Source: Streptomyces misionensis
GTDB taxonomy: Bacteria; Actinomycetota; Actinomycetes; Streptomycetales; Streptomycetaceae
DNA: 64,000 nt
Reading direction: 5' to 3'
Assembly (NCBI RefSeq): GCF_900104815.1
Contig: NZ_FNTD01000004.1
Span: 8,059,001 to 8,123,000 of the forward strand
This document shows positions 61,059 through 64,000 of this stretch, one piece after another. Numbering within the stretch: the stretch's first letter is position 1; each line of letters starts with the position of its first letter. Both the position numbers and the translations under genes were made by a program. The notes beneath the pieces were generated by a model. It was given only the letters and a program-made list of their open reading frames with translations, made no database searches and was not told the DNA's origin.

Positions 61059-61910
61059 GTGACTGATGAGCAGGAGCGGGTGCAGCCGTCGGGAGTGTGG
61101 GCCACGGCAGTGGGGGTCGCCCGGGTGCGGGCGCTGGAGACCGAGCGGGAAAACGCCCTGTTCCGCGACCCACTGGCACAGGCCTTCGCCACCGCCCGCG
61201 GCCTATGGCCCTCCTCGCCACCGCTGCCCGATGACGAGGCCGCGCGCCGCCGCCGGCTGGCCGTGTCGTTCTCCATCGTCATCAGGACGAGGTTCCTCGA
61301 CGACCTGTTGCAGCAGGCCTCCGCCTCCGGGGTCCGGCAGGTCGTGCTGCTCGGCGCTGGCATGGACAGCCGGGCCTTCCGGATGGACTGGCCCGAGGGC
61401 ACCCGGCTGTTCGAGGTCGACACCGCCGCCCCGCTGGACTTCAAGGCTTCAGTACTGCGCCAGGAGCGAGCCGTCGCGCGCTGCGAGCGGATCACCGTCG
61501 CGGTGGATCTGCGTGAGGACTGGCCAGGCGCGCTGGCCGCCGCAGGGCACGACCCGGCGGTGCCGACCGTGTGGATCGCCGAAGGACTGCTGATCTATCT
61601 GCCCGAGGACGCGGTGGAGTTGCTGCTGGACCGGATCAGCGCGCAGTCGGCGGCAGGTAGTCGGATGGGGCTGACGTTGGGCTCGCGCGGCGTGATCGAG
61701 CGCTTCAGCGCGGACGCCGAACCGGGATCAGCGGCGTCCATGTGGGTCTCGGAGATGCCCGACGACCCGGTGGGCTGGCTGGCCGGGCACGGCTGGGAGG
61801 CCGACAGCCACACCCTGCGTGAGCGCGCTGCCGCCTACGGCCGCCCGATCAGCACCCCTCCGCAGCGCGAGGAGCGGCCCGGCGGACTGATCTCTGCAGT
61901 CCGCCGATAG
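61059..61910 (+). CDS. Class I SAM methyltransferase (LCMT-like family)
   Basis: 283 aa. VSFSIVIRTRFLDDLL, then motif I VVLLGAGMDSRAFRM, LFEVDTAAPLDFK (acidic loop) and WIAEGLLIYLPEDAVELLLDRI are the marks of the large actinobacterial S-adenosylmethionine-dependent methyltransferase family (leucine carboxymethyltransferase-like, InterPro SAM_MeTfrase_YktD-like). Members act mostly on carboxylates or hydroxyls in secondary metabolism. GTG start at 61059, no ribosome site, likely leaderless. Confidence 0.87.
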   Translation: MTDEQERVQPSGVWATAVGVARVRALETERENALFRDPLAQAFATARGLWPSSPPLPDDEAARRRRLAVSFSIVIRTRFLDDLLQQASASGVRQVVLLGAGMDSRAFRMDWPEGTRLFEVDTAAPLDFKASVLRQERAVARCERITVAVDLREDWPGALAAAGHDPAVPTVWIAEGLLIYLPEDAVELLLDRISAQSAAGSRMGLTLGSRGVIERFSADAEPGSAASMWVSEMPDDPVGWLAGHGWEADSHTLRERAAAYGRPISTPPQREERPGGLISAVRR

Positions 61911-62366
61911 AGCGCCTCGCGGGTCTGCGCGCTCTGCGGTGCACCAGTGAGCGAGGAGACGACGCGACGGCCGACCGGCAGGGACGAACTGCCCGACATC
62001 AACGAGGCCTTGTCCGCGGCCCTGACCGCACAGGGCGAGCCGGGAGTGTGAGCGCTGGGCCTGCTGCGGGACGCTCGCCGGATCCTGGCTGGCACCGGGC
62101 TGGAACGGCCGGACGAGATTGTGCGGCAATGCGCGTGCGTCGCAGAAGGAACTTACCCAAGTCGCGCGTGAACTGAGTGGCGCCGGATCGCCGCCGTAGA
62201 GCCCCCTTACCGAGCCGGTGATCTGCGACGACCGCGGGGACGCCGATGAGCGGATTTGCGACGCCACCCTTCGCGACGGCGCTCATGTCGCAGATCTGCC
62301 AGCCCTCGCCCCGCCGCGCCTGCTGAACTGATCAGACAACAGCACACTCATCACAGGACGGAATTC
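61911..62366. other. Intergenic, no supported gene
   Basis: About 455 nt. A 34-codon frame with GTG at about 61948 (VSEETTRRPTGRDELPDIN) may be a relic. AGGACGG at 62352-62358 is the ribosome site of the transporter. Confidence 0.35.
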
Positions 62367-63593
62367 ATGGCTGCATCCACCACCGCCATCATGCGCGATC
62401 CTGGCGGGGCCGATTCACCGCACCGCTCCCCGGTGATCGGATGGCTGGCCGTCGTCGCGGTGATGCTGGGGATCTTCTCCATCGTCACGACGGAAATCCT
62501 CCCCATCGGACTTCTGACCAAGATCGGTGCGAGCTTCACCATCTCCGACGGGATGGCCGGACTGATGATGACCATGCCCGGCTTCCTCGCGGCGATCGCC
62601 GCACCCGTCGTCACCGTCGCGACCGCGCGGATCGACCGCCGCCTGATGCTGTGCGCCTTCATGGTCCTGCTCGCCGCGGCGAACTTCCTGGCAGCGGCAG
62701 CCCCCGACTACTGGCTGGTCTTGGTCTCCCGCGTCATCGTCGGCATCGTCATCGGCGGCTTCTGGTCCATCGGCGCCTCACTGGCCGAACGCCTAGTCCC
62801 CGCCGAATCCGTCGCCCGAGCCACAGCGGTGATCTTCTCCGCGGTGCCCCTGGGTTCCGTACTCGGCGTACCGGCCGGCACGTTCATCGGCGACCTGGCC
62901 GGATGGCGTTCCGCGTTCATCGCCATGGGCGGCCTCACCATCGGCGTGCTGATCATGCTGCTGATCGTCACGCCGCCCCTGCCACCGCAGCAGACCACCC
63001 GCCTGGGCGTCCTGCGGGGCATGCTCAACAGCGTCGCCACGCGCTTCGCCCTGCTCCTGACCGTTCTGGTCGTGCTGGCGCACTTCGGCACGTACACCTA
63101 CATCACCCCGTTCCTCGAGCAGGTCACCGACGCGGGCTCCGGGCTCATCACCGTCTTCCTGCTCATCTACGGCGCGGCGGGCATCCTCGGCAACTTTCTG
63201 GGCGGCTCCCTGATCGCACGCCACCCGCGGGCCACCTTCGGCACCGCCGCCGGTATGATCGCCGCCGCCACCCTGCTCCTGCCCGTCGTGGGCCAGTGGA
63301 AAGCCGGAGCGGTCGCCCTCCTGATCGTCTGGGGCGTTGCGTACGGGGCGGTGCCCGTCTCCTCCCAGACGTGGTTCACCAAGGCGAGTCCCGACACCCC
63401 CGAGGCCGCCTCCGTCATGTTCACCGCGGCGTTCCAGGCCACGATCTCCCTCGGCGCCCTGACCGGTGGAATCGTCGTCGACGCCAGCTCGCCCTCGACG
63501 GTCATGACCCTGGGTGGCATGACGGCCGTCCTCATGGTCATCGCCGTATGGGGCCACTACGCCCGACGCCTGACCTGGCCGGACAACGCCTGA
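62367..63593 (+). CDS. MFS exporter, DHA1 type
   Basis: 408 aa from the ATG at 62367, with 12 predicted helices. TTEILPIGLLTKIGASF, MMTMPGFLAAIAAPVV, VSRVIVGIVIGGFWSIGASLAERLVP and SAVPLGSVLGVPAGTFIGDLAGWR are the DHA1 marks of the AraJ/PbuE/NepI-type exporters (arabinose, purine or drug efflux). A stand-alone gene; no regulator beside it. Substrate unknown. Confidence 0.92.
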   Translation: MAASTTAIMRDPGGADSPHRSPVIGWLAVVAVMLGIFSIVTTEILPIGLLTKIGASFTISDGMAGLMMTMPGFLAAIAAPVVTVATARIDRRLMLCAFMVLLAAANFLAAAAPDYWLVLVSRVIVGIVIGGFWSIGASLAERLVPAESVARATAVIFSAVPLGSVLGVPAGTFIGDLAGWRSAFIAMGGLTIGVLIMLLIVTPPLPPQQTTRLGVLRGMLNSVATRFALLLTVLVVLAHFGTYTYITPFLEQVTDAGSGLITVFLLIYGAAGILGNFLGGSLIARHPRATFGTAAGMIAAATLLLPVVGQWKAGAVALLIVWGVAYGAVPVSSQTWFTKASPDTPEAASVMFTAAFQATISLGALTGGIVVDASSPSTVMTLGGMTAVLMVIAVWGHYARRLTWPDNA

Positions 63594-63627
63594 CCCCGCC
63601 CCGGCCTCGCTGATCCAGCACAGTGCG

Positions 63628-64000
63628 ATGACCGAAGCGCTCGCCAGCGGCCGGCCCCTGTACCTGCTCCACACCACCAGGGACATCGCCGCCATCCGCA
63701 CCAGCGGTGAGCTGCACGTCTCCACCGGATCTCTGGTCGGAGCCCTGTACTGCTCACCCCTCACTCGTCAGCGCGAGGGGTGGCGCCCGCACAACTTCGG
63801 TGCCTACCTGATGCGGACGAAGCCGAGCACCACGCTCATGATCTTCGAGGTCGTCCCGGACGCTCCGATCCCCCCAGGGCGTGGGCTATCTGCACCTCGG
63901 CGCCATCCACCTGCGCACCTACCTGCGCTATCAGAGCCTCCTCACCAGGGCTGAGAACGACCGGCTTGACCATGCCGTGCGGGCCGGACTGGGCGCCGCA
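63628..64000 (+). pseudogene. Small hypothetical protein with a frameshift, runs off the edge
   Basis: MTEALASGRPLYLLHTTRDI, LVGALYCSPLTRQ and FGAYLMRTKPSTTLMIFEVV run well to about 63870. Then the C-run at 63871-63876 puts the frame off; one base on, it continues GVGYLHLGAIHLRTYLRYQSLL and NDRLDHAVRAGLGAA to the window end. A single base in a homopolymer is enough to explain this. No family recognised; the 3' end is outside. Confidence 0.5.

Noticed and set aside
1..64000. CRISPR arrays, rRNA or tRNA genes
   Set aside because: No regularly spaced 24-40-bp repeats with unique spacers, no rRNA-like conserved stretches, and no cloverleaf seen on either strand. The only regular short repeats are the 12-bp octamers at 59.55 kb, which are too short.

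Overview
The window is actinobacterial and almost certainly Streptomyces or a close relative. GC is about 70 percent or more with strong G/C third-position bias, many genes are coupled by 4-nt ATGA/GTGA overlaps, several starts look leaderless, and the families are typical of the genus: HxlR, MarR, PaaX and LuxR regulators, DUF885, a fruR-fruK-fruA PTS operon and a Tap telomere-associated protein relic. The many broken genes and mobile-element fragments suggest an accessory part of the chromosome, such as an arm, or a linear plasmid. No tRNA, rRNA or CRISPR was seen.

Layout. 0.4-4.5 kb: an HxlR regulator divergent from an MFS exporter with an operator-like repeat between them, then a WD40 protein. 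4.9-9.2 kb: a flavonoid/aromatic block with a dienelactone hydrolase, a mono-cupin quercetinase (queD) behind a perfect 29-bp palindrome, two XapX membrane proteins (one frameshifted), an amidohydrolase, an esterase and a MarR regulator. 9.9-14 kb: a fructose PTS operon in which the IIA and IIBC domains are on separate, coupled reading frames. 14-17.1 kb: a split and partly duplicated gene around a regulator, a Tap relic, and the stub of an acyl-CoA dehydrogenase. 17.2-26.8 kb: an acid/aromatic catabolic island (MaoC hydratase, acyl-CoA ligase, amidohydrolase, SDR, PaaX, Rieske oxygenase, a 76-aa protein, VanB-type reductase, IclR). 27-34.3 kb: DinB, a hydrolase, a CoA-transferase, AraC and IS5 remnants, a two-component pair with a frameshifted regulator, a lipid-type methyltransferase and DedA.

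35-40 kb holds the most interesting locus: an S9 prolyl-oligopeptidase-like enzyme, a coupled 60-aa peptide gene, a strong hairpin and a cytochrome P450 in one operon, with a divergent MFS exporter. This is the layout of a ribosomal-peptide (RiPP) cluster, but the peptide has no aromatic residue. 40-43 kb is a gene graveyard (rmlB relic, IS256 relic) around an intact three-repeat beta-trefoil-like protein. 43.5-47.1 kb: LysR, a PrpF-family isomerase and a DctA symporter, a plausible tricarboxylate/dicarboxylate uptake and use unit. 47-48.7 kb: relics of an MFS pump and PhzF. 48.7-53.4 kb: a DUF885 peptidase-like protein, a G-rich tract, a second two-component pair and a membrane protein.

53.4-60 kb: remnants of mobile DNA (helicase-associated domain, Tn3 transposase C-terminus, plasmid-type genes), a GntR regulator with a 14-bp palindrome, a broken PEBP gene, and a Phd/YefM-type antitoxin overlapping a membrane-anchored Ser/Thr kinase, an unusual pair. 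A regular six-copy array of GTTGCGCC-type octamers lies at 59.55-59.62 kb. 60-64 kb: a single-pass membrane protein, a SAM methyltransferase, an MFS exporter and a frameshifted gene at the edge. Many breaks are single-base frameshifts, so some pseudogene calls could be assembly errors.
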